This document shows positions 1 through 7,120 of a stretch of DNA of 17,705 nt, in pieces. Numbering within the stretch: position 1 is the stretch's first letter; the number at the start of each line of letters is the position of its first letter. Source of the DNA: an uncultured Clostridia bacterium (GTDB lineage Bacteria > Bacillota > Clostridia > Oscillospirales > Ruminococcaceae); the NCBI GenBank assembly GCA_938014855.1, contig CALLQM010000157.1, positions 1 to 17,705 of the forward strand, given 5' to 3'. The notes under the pieces are model-generated. The model worked only from the letters and a program-made list of their open reading frames with translations. It was not told the DNA's origin and did no database searches. The position numbers and the translations under genes were made by a program.

Positions 1-96
1 AGTCAGGAACTATCTTGGGAAATGGTTAAGAGCTGGCCTAAGAAAATTCAGAGCATTTTCCGTAAAAAAACTGCAAAAGGTGGTGCCGCAAATTGA
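1..96 (+). CDS. livM: Branched-chain amino acid ABC transporter permease, C-terminal end (partial)
   Basis: An open frame enters from the left edge and stops at TGA 94-96. Only 31 residues are visible; they contain SQELSWEMV followed by a Lys/Arg-rich tail. This resembles the cytoplasmic C-terminus of LivM-type permeases, which often end with an ELSW-like stretch after the last membrane helix. The assignment rests mainly on position: the next two genes are the ATPases LivG and LivF, which normally follow livH and livM. The stop overlaps the TTG start of livG by 4 bases (TTGA), so the two are probably translationally coupled. The permease body, and any livH or binding protein gene, lies outside the window. 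Confidence 0.65.
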   Translation, partial: SQELSWEMVKSWPKKIQSIFRKKTAKGGAAN

Positions 97-863
97 GCAT
101 TTTAAAAACTGAAAATGTTATAATGCAATTCGGCGGCGTTGTGGCAGTTGATTCTCTAAATATTGAAGTAAATAAGGGAGAAATTGTTGCGCTGATTGGG
201 CCAAATGGAGCAGGCAAAACGACTGCTTTCAATTGTATTACCGGAGTGTATAACCCGACAGGCGGACGTGTGCTTTTTGAAGATCATAATATTACCGGAA
301 AAAGTCCGGATAAGATTACAAAGCTCGGTATTGCTCGAACATTTCAAAATATCCGCTTATTTAAGAATTTAACTGTTTTTGAAAATATAATGATTGCAAA
401 GCATCTTCATGTTAATTACAATTTTCTTTCTGCCACTTTTCGGCTGCCAAAAGCACTGAACGGGGAGCGTAGAATGAAAAAGGAATGTGAAGAATTGTTG
501 GAGCGGCTCGACCTTACAGATGTTAAAAATGAGATATCCAGTTCTCTGCCTTATGGAATGCAGCGCCATCTTGAAATAGCGCGTGCATTGGCTACCAATC
601 CCAAATTGTTGTTATTAGATGAACCGGCAGCGGGAATGAACCCACACGAAACAGCCGAATTGACTGCTTTTATCAAGACAATCAAAGATGACTATCATCT
701 CACAGTATTTATGATTGAGCATCATATGGATTTGGTTATGGAAATTTCGGATCGAATTTATGTGCTGGACTTTGGCCAAACCATTGCCAAGGGCACACCG
801 GATGAAATCCAGAATAATGACCGTGTTATTCAGGCTTATTTGGGGGTGCAGGAAGATGCTTAA
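93..863 (+). CDS. livG: Branched-chain amino acid ABC transporter ATP-binding protein LivG
   Basis: A cytoplasmic ATPase subunit of the high-affinity Leu/Ile/Val importer, 256 aa, the usual LivG length. Visible motifs are Walker A GPNGAGKTT (residues 36-44), Q-loop Q85, a family-style signature LPYGMQR (152-158) where most ABC proteins have LSGGQ, Walker B LLLLDEP (172-178) and H-loop H210. The long insert between Q-loop and signature (about residues 100-150) is typical of LivG and separates it from LivF. The start is TTG at 93, chosen because the protein begins MSILKTENV right before the first beta strand and AAAGGTGG lies just upstream. The gene overlaps livM by 4 bases and livF by 8, so it is part of one operon. 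Substrate specificity is inferred from family, not readable from the ATPase. Confidence 0.93.
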   Translation: MSILKTENVIMQFGGVVAVDSLNIEVNKGEIVALIGPNGAGKTTAFNCITGVYNPTGGRVLFEDHNITGKSPDKITKLGIARTFQNIRLFKNLTVFENIMIAKHLHVNYNFLSATFRLPKALNGERRMKKECEELLERLDLTDVKNEISSSLPYGMQRHLEIARALATNPKLLLLDEPAAGMNPHETAELTAFIKTIKDDYHLTVFMIEHHMDLVMEISDRIYVLDFGQTIAKGTPDEIQNNDRVIQAYLGVQEDA

Positions 864-1563
864 AATTCAAGATTTACGTGTTTCTTATGGTGGAATTGAG
901 GCAGTCAAAGGGATTTCTTTAAATGTCCCGCAGGGTTGTATTGTAACGTTGATTGGTGCGAATGGTGCAGGAAAAAGTACGACTCTGCGTACTATTTCTG
1001 GTTTGGTCAAATCGAAATCGGGAAAAATCTTGTACATGGACGAAGACATCACCAATTTGCCCACTGAACAGATTGTAGCCAAGGGAATTACGTTGGTTCC
1101 GGAAGGCCGACGCGTGTTTCCGGATCTTTCTGTTTATGAAAATTTAAAGATTGGTGCTTATCTTCGTAAGGGTGAAAACCTTACAGATGATTTTAATTGG
1201 ATCTATGATTTATTCCCTCGCTTAAAAGAACGATCTTGGCAGATGGCCGGAACACTTTCCGGCGGTGAACAGCAGATGTTGGCGGTTGGACGGGCGCTTA
1301 TGAGCCATCCAAAACTTATGATGATGGATGAACCGTCTTTAGGATTGGCGCCGTTAGTTGTTCAAGGTATTTTTGATATTATTAAAGAAGTACATAAACT
1401 CGGTGTAACCATTTTATTGATTGAACAAAATGCAAATTTAGCACTTCGTGCGGCTGACTATGGATATGTTCTTGAAACGGGGACAATCAAAATGTCCGGA
1501 ACAGGTCATGAGCTATTGTCGAATGACGATGTAAAAGCGGCATATTTAGGCAAGAAGAAATAG
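856..1563 (+). CDS. livF: Branched-chain amino acid ABC transporter ATP-binding protein LivF
   Basis: The second ATPase of the branched-chain amino acid importer, 235 aa from the ATG at 856. It has Walker A GANGAGKST (34-42), signature LSGGEQQ (134-140), Walker B LMMMDEP (154-160) and LLIEQNA at 188-194. Q191 takes the place of the switch histidine, as is normal for LivF, and this confirms LivF rather than LivG. The open frame runs back to 715, but that part lies inside livG. The ATG at 856 gives the standard N-terminus MLKIQDLRVSYGG, has AGGA a few bases upstream, and overlaps livG by 8 bases, indicating coupled translation. LivF is the last gene of the operon; a strong hairpin terminator begins 7 bases after its stop. 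Confidence 0.94.
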   Translation: MLKIQDLRVSYGGIEAVKGISLNVPQGCIVTLIGANGAGKSTTLRTISGLVKSKSGKILYMDEDITNLPTEQIVAKGITLVPEGRRVFPDLSVYENLKIGAYLRKGENLTDDFNWIYDLFPRLKERSWQMAGTLSGGEQQMLAVGRALMSHPKLMMMDEPSLGLAPLVVQGIFDIIKEVHKLGVTILLIEQNANLALRAADYGYVLETGTIKMSGTGHELLSNDDVKAAYLGKKK

Positions 1564-1569
1564 TAAGGA

Positions 1570-1608
1570 GCGAGCCTGCAATGTATAAACATTGCAGGCT
1601 CGCTTTTT
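1570..1608 (+). terminator. Intrinsic terminator of the liv operon
   Basis: A perfect 15-bp stem (1570-1584 with 1589-1603), a 4-base loop ATAA and a T5 run at 1604-1608. It starts 7 bases after the livF stop. Confidence 0.95.
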
Positions 1609-1688
1609 ATAATTTACACGGAACAATGGAAAAAATTATGTAAACTATGCGCGAAAATTCATAATTTATTAAATATATTACTAAGCTG

Positions 1689-1697
1689 TGTTATAAT
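1689..1697 (+). promoter_or_regulatory. Extended -10 promoter of the phosphate transporter unit
   Basis: TGTTATAAT is a perfect extended -10 element (TG-N-TATAAT) 36 bases before the ATG at 1734. No good -35 hexamer is found at 16-18 bases upstream; only AT-rich sequence lies there, which is tolerated when TGn is present. An AAGGAG ribosome binding site follows shortly before the ATG. No recognisable Pho box was found. Confidence 0.7.
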
Positions 1698-1733
1698 GGT
1701 ACCGTCAACAAAGTGTAAAAAGGAGAAGCGTTA

Positions 1734-2786
1734 ATGACAATATCGCTTACAGAATTTTTAAGAAGCCTTTTTTCGAACCAATCCTTGATGATCACAGCTA
1801 TCCTAATAACAGGAGTGATTATGGTCAATGGTTGGACAGATGCTCCAAATGCAATTGCTACTTGTGTATCGACTCGCTCGATGTCTCCTAAATCAGCGAT
1901 TCTGATGGCGGCAGTCTTTAACTTTTTGGGCGTATTTGTAATGACAATGATAAACACAACAGTAGCCCAAACGATTTACTATATGGTGGACTTTGGGGGA
2001 AATACCCGTCATGCGTTATCAGCGCTTTGTGCCGCGCTTTTGTCAATTGTGATTTGGGCAACTGCTGCATGGTGGTTTGGGATTCCAACCAGTGAAAGTC
2101 ATGCGTTGATTGCAGGAATTTCCGGAGCGGCAATTGCTTTGCAAGGAGGCATTTCCGGTATCAACGGCAGTGAGTGGATAAAGGTAATTTATGGTTTGTT
2201 TCTTTCAACTTTTCTTGGATTTGCTTTGGGATGGGTGATTGTGAAAATAGTAGAATGTATCTGCAGAAATTTTGACCGCCGAAAAACCCTTTCCTTTTTT
2301 CGCGGCGCACAAATAGCAGGGGGTGCCTCTATGGCATTTATGCATGGTGCGCAGGATGGCCAAAAATTTATGGGTGTATTCATGCTGGGAGTTTTTTTAG
2401 CAAACGGACAAAGCGATGTGCAGCAGTTTCAAGTACCAATATGGCTGATGCTTTTTTGTTCGGTAGTAATGGCATTTGGAACATCCATTGGGGGCTATCG
2501 AATCATCAAAGCGGTAGGAATGGATATGGTAAGACTTGAAAAGTATCAAGGCTTTTCAGCTGATGTAGCTGGTGCAGGGTGTTTGTTAATTGCATCCCTT
2601 ATGGGAGCTCCGGTTTCTACAACTCATACAAAGACCGCTGCAATTATGGGAGTGGGAGCTGCGAAACGGATGAAATCCGTAAAATGGTCAATTGTGAAAG
2701 AAATGGTGCTTACTTGGATTTTAACATTTCCGGGCTGTGGATTGATTGGCTATTTGATGGCGAAATTGTTTTTGTTAGCATATTAA
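1734..2786 (+). CDS. pit: Inorganic phosphate transporter, PHO4/PiT family
   Basis: An integral membrane permease of 350 aa, the length of bacterial PHO4-family proteins, probably importing phosphate with H+ or Na+. The family's two inverted halves can be seen. NGWTDAPNAIAT (32-43) and IPTSESHALIAG (117-128) mark the first half; HGAQDGQKFMG (204-214) and APVSTTHTKTAAIMGVG (292-308) mark the second. About ten hydrophobic helices fit. In the first signature Thr/Pro (TDAPN) replaces the more usual ND-type residues, which is seen in members with a DUF47 partner. The start has AAGGAG upstream and follows an extended -10 promoter. The next gene, 29 bases on, is a DUF47/PhoU-like protein, the classical partner of low-affinity Pit systems. 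The coupling ion cannot be read from sequence. Confidence 0.92.
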   Translation: MTISLTEFLRSLFSNQSLMITAILITGVIMVNGWTDAPNAIATCVSTRSMSPKSAILMAAVFNFLGVFVMTMINTTVAQTIYYMVDFGGNTRHALSALCAALLSIVIWATAAWWFGIPTSESHALIAGISGAAIALQGGISGINGSEWIKVIYGLFLSTFLGFALGWVIVKIVECICRNFDRRKTLSFFRGAQIAGGASMAFMHGAQDGQKFMGVFMLGVFLANGQSDVQQFQVPIWLMLFCSVVMAFGTSIGGYRIIKAVGMDMVRLEKYQGFSADVAGAGCLLIASLMGAPVSTTHTKTAAIMGVGAAKRMKSVKWSIVKEMVLTWILTFPGCGLIGYLMAKLFLLAY

Positions 2787-2815
2787 GCAGACTATCATAA
2801 TAGAGGAGTATAGAT

Positions 2816-3439
2816 ATGGCACGAAAACTCAGTAAAAGTTATTATGACATATTCGTAGAAATGGTCGATCATTGTTGTCAGGCAGCCACCATGCTGCACG
2901 AGTGTCTCTGTAACTTCCGCAATGACACTCTACCGGAAAAAATGCTGGAAATTCATAAAATCGAGCATTCAGCTGATATCTTGCAGCATCAAACTACAAA
3001 TCGTCTTGCCAAAGAATTTATAACGCCGATCGAACGCGAAGATATTGTGACGCTTGCAAGTGCGATTGATGATGTAACCGATCAAATAGAAGATGTATTA
3101 ATGCGCGCTTATATGTTTAATATTCAGAAAGTTCGTCAAGAAGCGCAAGGGCTTTCTTCGGTCATTATGCAATGCTGTCAAGCGCTAAAAAGAATGATGC
3201 AAGAGTTCCATAACTTCCGAAAATCGAAATCGATTCAAAGGTTGATTGTTAATATTAACCGTTTGGAAGAAGAAGGGGATACGATTTATACCGAAGCGAT
3301 GAGAAGTCTATATGTAAATGAAAAAGATCCAGTAAAAATTATTGCATGGTCTCAAATGTTTGAACAGCTAGAAAAGTGCTGTGATAAATGTGAAGATGTT
3401 GCTGATGTGGTTAACTGTGTGATTATGAAAAACCAATAA
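2816..3439 (+). CDS. DUF47/PhoU-like protein, regulator partner of Pit
   Basis: A soluble, mostly helical protein of 207 aa of the DUF47 (PhoU-related, TIGR00153-type) family. Features are the early Tyr/Asp/Phe-rich helix, EIHKIEHSADILQHQ (44-58) with the ExxxD pattern used by PhoU folds to bind metal, TPIEREDIVTLASAIDDVTDQIED (70-93) and, near the end, a helix that repeats the metal pattern, EKCCDKCEDVADVV. The family's role, modulating Pit-type phosphate uptake, is known only in outline. It is spaced 29 bases behind the transporter with its own GAGGAG site at 2803-2808, so the two are a single transcription unit, closed by a terminator after the stop. Cysteine content near the C-terminus (CCDKC) is somewhat unusual. 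The coupling is inferred from the conserved gene pair. Confidence 0.88.
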   Translation: MARKLSKSYYDIFVEMVDHCCQAATMLHECLCNFRNDTLPEKMLEIHKIEHSADILQHQTTNRLAKEFITPIEREDIVTLASAIDDVTDQIEDVLMRAYMFNIQKVRQEAQGLSSVIMQCCQALKRMMQEFHNFRKSKSIQRLIVNINRLEEEGDTIYTEAMRSLYVNEKDPVKIIAWSQMFEQLEKCCDKCEDVADVVNCVIMKNQ

Positions 3440-3458
3440 TAAGAGTTAAAATATGTAT

Positions 3459-3492
3459 GGCCAGCCGCTTTTTGCCGGTGTGGCCTTTTTTT
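3459..3492 (+). terminator. Intrinsic terminator of the phosphate unit
   Basis: Stem GGCCA (3459-3463) with TGGCC (3481-3485), continued by GCCG with CGGT around a bulged G3480, then a T7 run at 3486-3492. Confidence 0.85.
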
Positions 3493-3522
3493 ATTATCAT
3501 GAATGTCGATAAATGTCTAATC

Positions 3523-3551
3523 TTGCGATAATAATAAACATTTGATATAAT
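3523..3551 (+). promoter_or_regulatory. Promoter of the secreted surface protein gene
   Basis: -35 TTGCGA (3523-3528), a 17-base spacer and a perfect extended -10 TGATATAAT (3543-3551). The expected start site is near 3558, leaving a leader of about 45 bases before the GTG at 3604. Confidence 0.75.
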
Positions 3552-3588
3552 AGCAATAAAAGTTTCATTAATAAGGATATTGTAAAAT

Positions 3589-3595
3589 AAGGAAG
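3589..3595 (+). promoter_or_regulatory. Ribosome binding site that decides the GTG start at 3604
   Basis: AAGGAAG lies 8 bases before GTG 3604 but runs into the alternative in-frame GTG at 3595. Only the later start has workable spacing. Confidence 0.65.
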
Positions 3596-3603
3596 TGCTT
3601 TCG

Positions 3604-4872
3604 GTGAGATATCTCATAAGTATAACCGCTTGTTTGACCATTCTTATATGTGCAGTTTCTGTGTGTGCTCAGTCAGAAGTATTTGTAGATGAATGCGATA
3701 AATTTGAACAAAATCCTTCCAAACAATATATTAATTTGCAGCATACGATTGATGATTTTGCAACATATTCCACATGGAGCTCATGCAAAGACAAAACGGT
3801 ATTGACGATGACTGCTAACAAGGCATGTGCCATCTATCATGTCGACTACGCAGAAAAACTATATGTGGAATTATATAGTTCTGGAGGAACATTTGCAACT
3901 GTTAATAAACAGGGAACCTTTCAAATTGGATTAAATGACATGAATGAATTCTCCAGTGCACATCGATGCCAATACCAACAAGCACAGGATAAAATATACC
4001 TGCGCAAAAATGGACGAGCTTATAGCTTACAAATGAGTTATTTAGGTATGAACTTCATTGAAGATGAGCAAATCAAAGATCAGGATGATCCTTATTATGG
4101 TGTCAATGCGGAGTATTCGTCAGATGGAATCCATTACCGTACAATCGATTTGCAATTCGAAAAGGTATTTTGGCAAAACCGCGAAAATGATGGGAACTAT
4201 TTTAGAGAGTTTTATTATAGTAGTTTGCCTGCTGGCACCTCATATATTAAACTTACGTTATTCGGTTATAATCAGCTGTTTGGAGATTTTAGTAGTGCTA
4301 CACATAATTATCCATTTCTGTCAAAGGTGAAAATCCTAAAAGCAGAGCCGTCATCTTCCTCCACTCCAGAAGACCCCTCGTCCAGTGAGCCAACAAACAG
4401 TGAACCTTCCTCTGATGATGAACAAAAGAATAGCGAACCGTCTGATTATAAACCAAAACATCCTATATCAAATGGTGCAGCTGATAAAGAAGATAAACAA
4501 AAGTCGCTTGTATCAGAACGATTTACTCGAAAAAAATCCATAGCTAAAAAATCCATAACAACGGAACATAACTCTGATAATTTAAATAATGAGTACAAGG
4601 AACCTCCTATATTAATGAAAGAGAACAAGACGCCTTTAAGCACACCAGAACAAAAGCAGAATATAACTTCATCAGAAGTAGAATCAGAGGTATTGCAGCC
4701 AACAAATTTAAATCAATGTGAAACGGAACAAGAATCGATCCATAGTTTGCAGTCTCTCTACCAAGAACCAACAGATCAAACAAGCAATATTTGGAAAGGA
4801 TTGTTCATTTGCAGCTTGATTATTTTACCAATTATTTCGATCTTTTTACTGACTAAGCCTCACAAAAGTTGA
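3604..4872 (+). CDS. Secreted, C-terminally anchored surface protein of unknown function
   Basis: Not recognised. From the GTG at 3604 the product has 422 aa. Residues 1-22 form a signal peptide (MRYLISIT, hydrophobic core, cleavage likely after VCA, before QSEVF); there is no lipobox. Residues 24-247 look like a folded beta-rich ectodomain with four cysteines (31, 61, 75, 122). The stretch AEYSSDGIHYRTIDL (169-183) resembles a strand-loop common in bacterial jelly-roll/discoidin-like domains. Residues 248-390 are a low-complexity Ser/Pro/Glu/Lys linker. Residues 397-416 form one membrane helix, followed by the short basic tail TKPHKS, so the body should face outside. No LPxTG motif is present. 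It lies directly before the kinase-like PASTA protein on the same strand, and its stop overlaps that gene's -35 box, which suggests a shared job at the envelope. Function is open. Confidence 0.8.
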   Translation: MRYLISITACLTILICAVSVCAQSEVFVDECDKFEQNPSKQYINLQHTIDDFATYSTWSSCKDKTVLTMTANKACAIYHVDYAEKLYVELYSSGGTFATVNKQGTFQIGLNDMNEFSSAHRCQYQQAQDKIYLRKNGRAYSLQMSYLGMNFIEDEQIKDQDDPYYGVNAEYSSDGIHYRTIDLQFEKVFWQNRENDGNYFREFYYSSLPAGTSYIKLTLFGYNQLFGDFSSATHNYPFLSKVKILKAEPSSSSTPEDPSSSEPTNSEPSSDDEQKNSEPSDYKPKHPISNGAADKEDKQKSLVSERFTRKKSIAKKSITTEHNSDNLNNEYKEPPILMKENKTPLSTPEQKQNITSSEVESEVLQPTNLNQCETEQESIHSLQSLYQEPTDQTSNIWKGLFICSLIILPIISIFLLTKPHKS

Positions 4873-4896
4873 CAAATTGATTGCAGAGTTTATAAT
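4869..4896 (+). promoter_or_regulatory. Consensus promoter of the kinase-like gene, overlapping the upstream stop codon
   Basis: -35 TTGACA (4869-4874) and -10 TATAAT (4891-4896) both match the sigma-A consensus fully; the spacer is 16 bases. The TGA stop of the preceding gene (4870-4872) is part of the -35 hexamer. A second TATAAT sits at 4908-4913 without a good -35. The predicted leader is about 95-100 bases. Confidence 0.88.
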
Positions 4897-4978
4897 AGAT
4901 ACTATCTTATAATGAGTGTGTTAAACGCCATGCAATTGATTGCACAAACGTGTGCCGAGTTTTGTGGAGGACACCGAA

Positions 4979-5053
4979 ATGATTGGAGTGAAAAACCAAA
5001 ATGGCAGTCAACGAGCATCAGCTTTGCATGGGCTGCATGTCTGTGCGAAATGA
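4979..5053 (+). other. Possible 24-codon upstream reading frame over the kinase-like gene start
   Basis: GGAGG (4966-4970) lies 8 bases before an ATG at 4979 that opens a 24-residue frame (begins MIGVKNQNGSQ, stop TGA 5051-5053). It overlaps the first 53 bases of the kinase-like gene in another frame. The best ribosome binding site of the region thus points to this frame and not to the ATG at 5001, whose own GGAG (4985-4988) is 12 bases away. It could be a leader peptide controlling entry to the main gene, or chance. Confidence 0.25.
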
Positions 5054-6932
5054 GCAAGGTCGCTGTAAAAGGTGCGGATATGATCCCTCTCAACGTGCAA
5101 ACATCAACTTTTTACAACCGGAAAGCCGGATTAATGAACGGTATATTGTTGGTAAATTAGTTTCAAGCGACCCGGAAGGGGCGTGGTATGTGGGATATGA
5201 TTGTGAGCAAGATACTCGTATTTGGATTCGTGAATACGTTCCTGCAAGCATTACCCGCCGAGATCATCGTGACTTCAGCGTGCATCCATTAGCTAATTCA
5301 GAAGCACAGTATAAAGCGTTGATGTCTGACTTTGAAGATTTATGTCATTCTATTATGAAACTTTCCTTGTCAGATAACGTGCTTCCAATTGATGATTTGG
5401 TATATTCCAATCAAACGGTATATGCAATCTATCGATATATAAAGACGATTTCACTTGAAAGCTTTGTAGTGCGCAGTGGTGGAAAATTAAGTTGGCGGTA
5501 TACAAAAAAATTATTAATGCCGCTCTATCACATGGTTGTAAATTTACATAAAGCAGGTTTGATCCATCGTGGCATATCTCCTAAAACTGTTCAGTTAGAT
5601 CAGTCTGGAACAATTTGGCTGCAAGGTTTTACAATTGCTGCAGCAAGAACAAATAAAAGCGAAATTTCAGCGCAGCTTTTTCCCGGGTACTCTGCTCCGG
5701 AACAGTACTCATTAAACAGCTGGCAGGGAACCTGGACGGATGTCTATGCATTAGGTGCAATTACGTATCGTTTGGTGACAGGTCAAATACCGCCATCCGC
5801 ACTTGATCGTATTTATGGAGACGACTTACTTGATCATAAGATGATTTCCGGAGAAATAACCGAGAATATCGTTGGAACAATTAACAAAGCTCTTGCTGTA
5901 GAAGTAGAAGATCGAATACAGACAGCAGAAGCTTTTATTGCAAGTTTACTTGCAAATGAAGGTTCCAATACAGCGGTTTACACCTCTCCATCATCCCATA
6001 AACCATCAAATGAAGTGTTTATGCATGCTGGTCAGCAACAAAGACCAGCAGAGCAAAATCAAAACCAAGAACAAGTATATATGCACTCCGAAGATCGATC
6101 GGATTATTTCTCCAATGGAATTGATCTGATGTCCTATAATGAATTAAATCAAAAACAGAAGGAGAAAAATATTAAAACAAGCATGAAGTCATCTCACAAA
6201 ACAAAAAAGCAAAATACTAAAAAACGAGCACATCCAGTACTTTTACTGGTTTTATCCTTGTTAGTCGCAACGAGCCTCTTGGCTGGTATCATGTATTGGA
6301 TTACCAATAAATATTTAAAAGATCTTATCACTCCAGTCAGTACGTCATCTACAGAATCATCATCTGAAGTAGATTTGGATGGACTTTTGTCTGAAGAATC
6401 AACCGATGAATCTGTAATTCCAAAACTAGTTGGTAAAACTGCTGATTCCATCAAAAACAATCAAAATTTCACAGATCGTTTTACATTTGAATTTGTAGAA
6501 AAACATAATAGTGATTTTGATAAAGGTGTCGTATTTGACCAACAGCCAGTGGAAGGAACGCCGATAGAAGGCATCGATAAAATTACGCTTTATGTCTCAA
6601 AAGGTGTTGAACAAATTGAAGTCCCTGATTTAGTGGATATGCCAATTGAAGAAGCAACCGCAAAACTCACGGAACTTGAAGTTCAGTTTACAGTAATTCC
6701 TGTGTTTAATAGTGAATACGAACCTGGAGTGGTAATTGCTACAGATCCAGAAGCAGGTACAAAGATTAGTAAAAATGATGGTACTGTACTTCTTAAAATA
6801 AAAAAAGAAGTAATTGAAGAAGAGAATGAAGATAAAAGCGATGAAGATGCAAAAGAAAGCAGTTCATCTAAAAAATCTTCAGATAATTCAAAAGACTCCT
6901 CTAGACGCATACTTCGACCAAAAGATGATTAA
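5001..6932 (+). CDS. Zinc-ribbon/PASTA membrane pseudokinase (Ser/Thr kinase-like)
   Basis: 643 aa, four parts. Residues 9-25 form a zinc ribbon (C9, C12, C22, C25, ending CGYDPSQ), as in the clostridial zinc-ribbon Ser/Thr kinase family. Residues 48-320 have the kinase fold, but the active site is gone: in IREYVP the ATP-binding Lys is R77; the HRD Asp is G191 (HRGISP); the catalytic-loop Asn is T196; the DFG motif reads GFT (209-211); the Gly-rich loop is degraded. Structural motifs remain: PGYSAPEQY (228-236) and WTDVYALG (245-252). A disordered basic linker leads to a membrane helix (about 411-434). Outside lie two PASTA repeats (about 471-535 and 537-603), units that in PrkC/StkP-type kinases sense muropeptides or lipid II, then a charged Ser-rich tail. 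A regulatory, scaffolding role at the cell wall is inferred; residual activity cannot be excluded. Confidence 0.85.
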   Translation: MAVNEHQLCMGCMSVRNEQGRCKRCGYDPSQRANINFLQPESRINERYIVGKLVSSDPEGAWYVGYDCEQDTRIWIREYVPASITRRDHRDFSVHPLANSEAQYKALMSDFEDLCHSIMKLSLSDNVLPIDDLVYSNQTVYAIYRYIKTISLESFVVRSGGKLSWRYTKKLLMPLYHMVVNLHKAGLIHRGISPKTVQLDQSGTIWLQGFTIAAARTNKSEISAQLFPGYSAPEQYSLNSWQGTWTDVYALGAITYRLVTGQIPPSALDRIYGDDLLDHKMISGEITENIVGTINKALAVEVEDRIQTAEAFIASLLANEGSNTAVYTSPSSHKPSNEVFMHAGQQQRPAEQNQNQEQVYMHSEDRSDYFSNGIDLMSYNELNQKQKEKNIKTSMKSSHKTKKQNTKKRAHPVLLLVLSLLVATSLLAGIMYWITNKYLKDLITPVSTSSTESSSEVDLDGLLSEESTDESVIPKLVGKTADSIKNNQNFTDRFTFEFVEKHNSDFDKGVVFDQQPVEGTPIEGIDKITLYVSKGVEQIEVPDLVDMPIEEATAKLTELEVQFTVIPVFNSEYEPGVVIATDPEAGTKISKNDGTVLLKIKKEVIEEENEDKSDEDAKESSSSKKSSDNSKDSSRRILRPKDD

Positions 6933-6937
6933 TTTTA

Positions 6938-6961
6938 AAAAAGCCCGCTTAGCGGGCTTTT
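6938..6961 (+). terminator. Terminator after the kinase-like gene
   Basis: A-rich flank, 9-bp stem AAAGCCCGC (6940-6948) with GCGGGCTTT (6952-6960), 3-base loop and T4. A runs on the left and T runs on the right, so it could act in both directions. Confidence 0.9.
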
Positions 6962-7020
6962 CTAAAATTTAGCAAAATAAAAAAATTTTTTATTTAAAAT
7001 TATTTTTTTTTAGAAATATA

Positions 7021-7049
7021 TTGATTATCTCTATTTTTTAACCTATAAT
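7021..7049 (+). promoter_or_regulatory. Promoter of hppA
   Basis: -35 TTGATT (7021-7026), 17-base spacer and perfect -10 TATAAT (7044-7049). The predicted start is near 7056, giving a leader of about 65 bases. The 6962-7020 stretch upstream is very A/T-rich, as in UP-element-like regions. Confidence 0.8.
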
Positions 7050-7108
7050 AGAAACATGCATAAGTCTATATACTTATGTTAATAGGAAATATTAAATATT
7101 TCAACAAT

Positions 7109-7115
7109 GGAGGAG
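7109..7115 (+). promoter_or_regulatory. Ribosome binding site fixing the hppA start at 7121
   Basis: GGAGGAG 5-7 bases before ATG 7121. An in-frame ATG at 7076 would add 15 residues that include this site, so it is not the start. Confidence 0.9.
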
Positions 7116-7120
7116 TAAAA

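Noticed and set aside
3604..3672. Lipoprotein reading of the surface protein's signal peptide (cysteines at residues 16 and 21)
   Set aside because: The residues before these cysteines (ILI-C, VSV-C) do not make a lipobox with Gly/Ala/Ser at -1; ordinary signal peptidase cleavage after VCA is more likely.
4912..5160. An 82-codon open frame on the plus strand starting right after the second TATAAT
   Set aside because: No ribosome binding site before its ATG, low-quality composition, and it overlaps the zinc-ribbon coding region whose CxxC pairs and downstream kinase fold clearly use the other frame.
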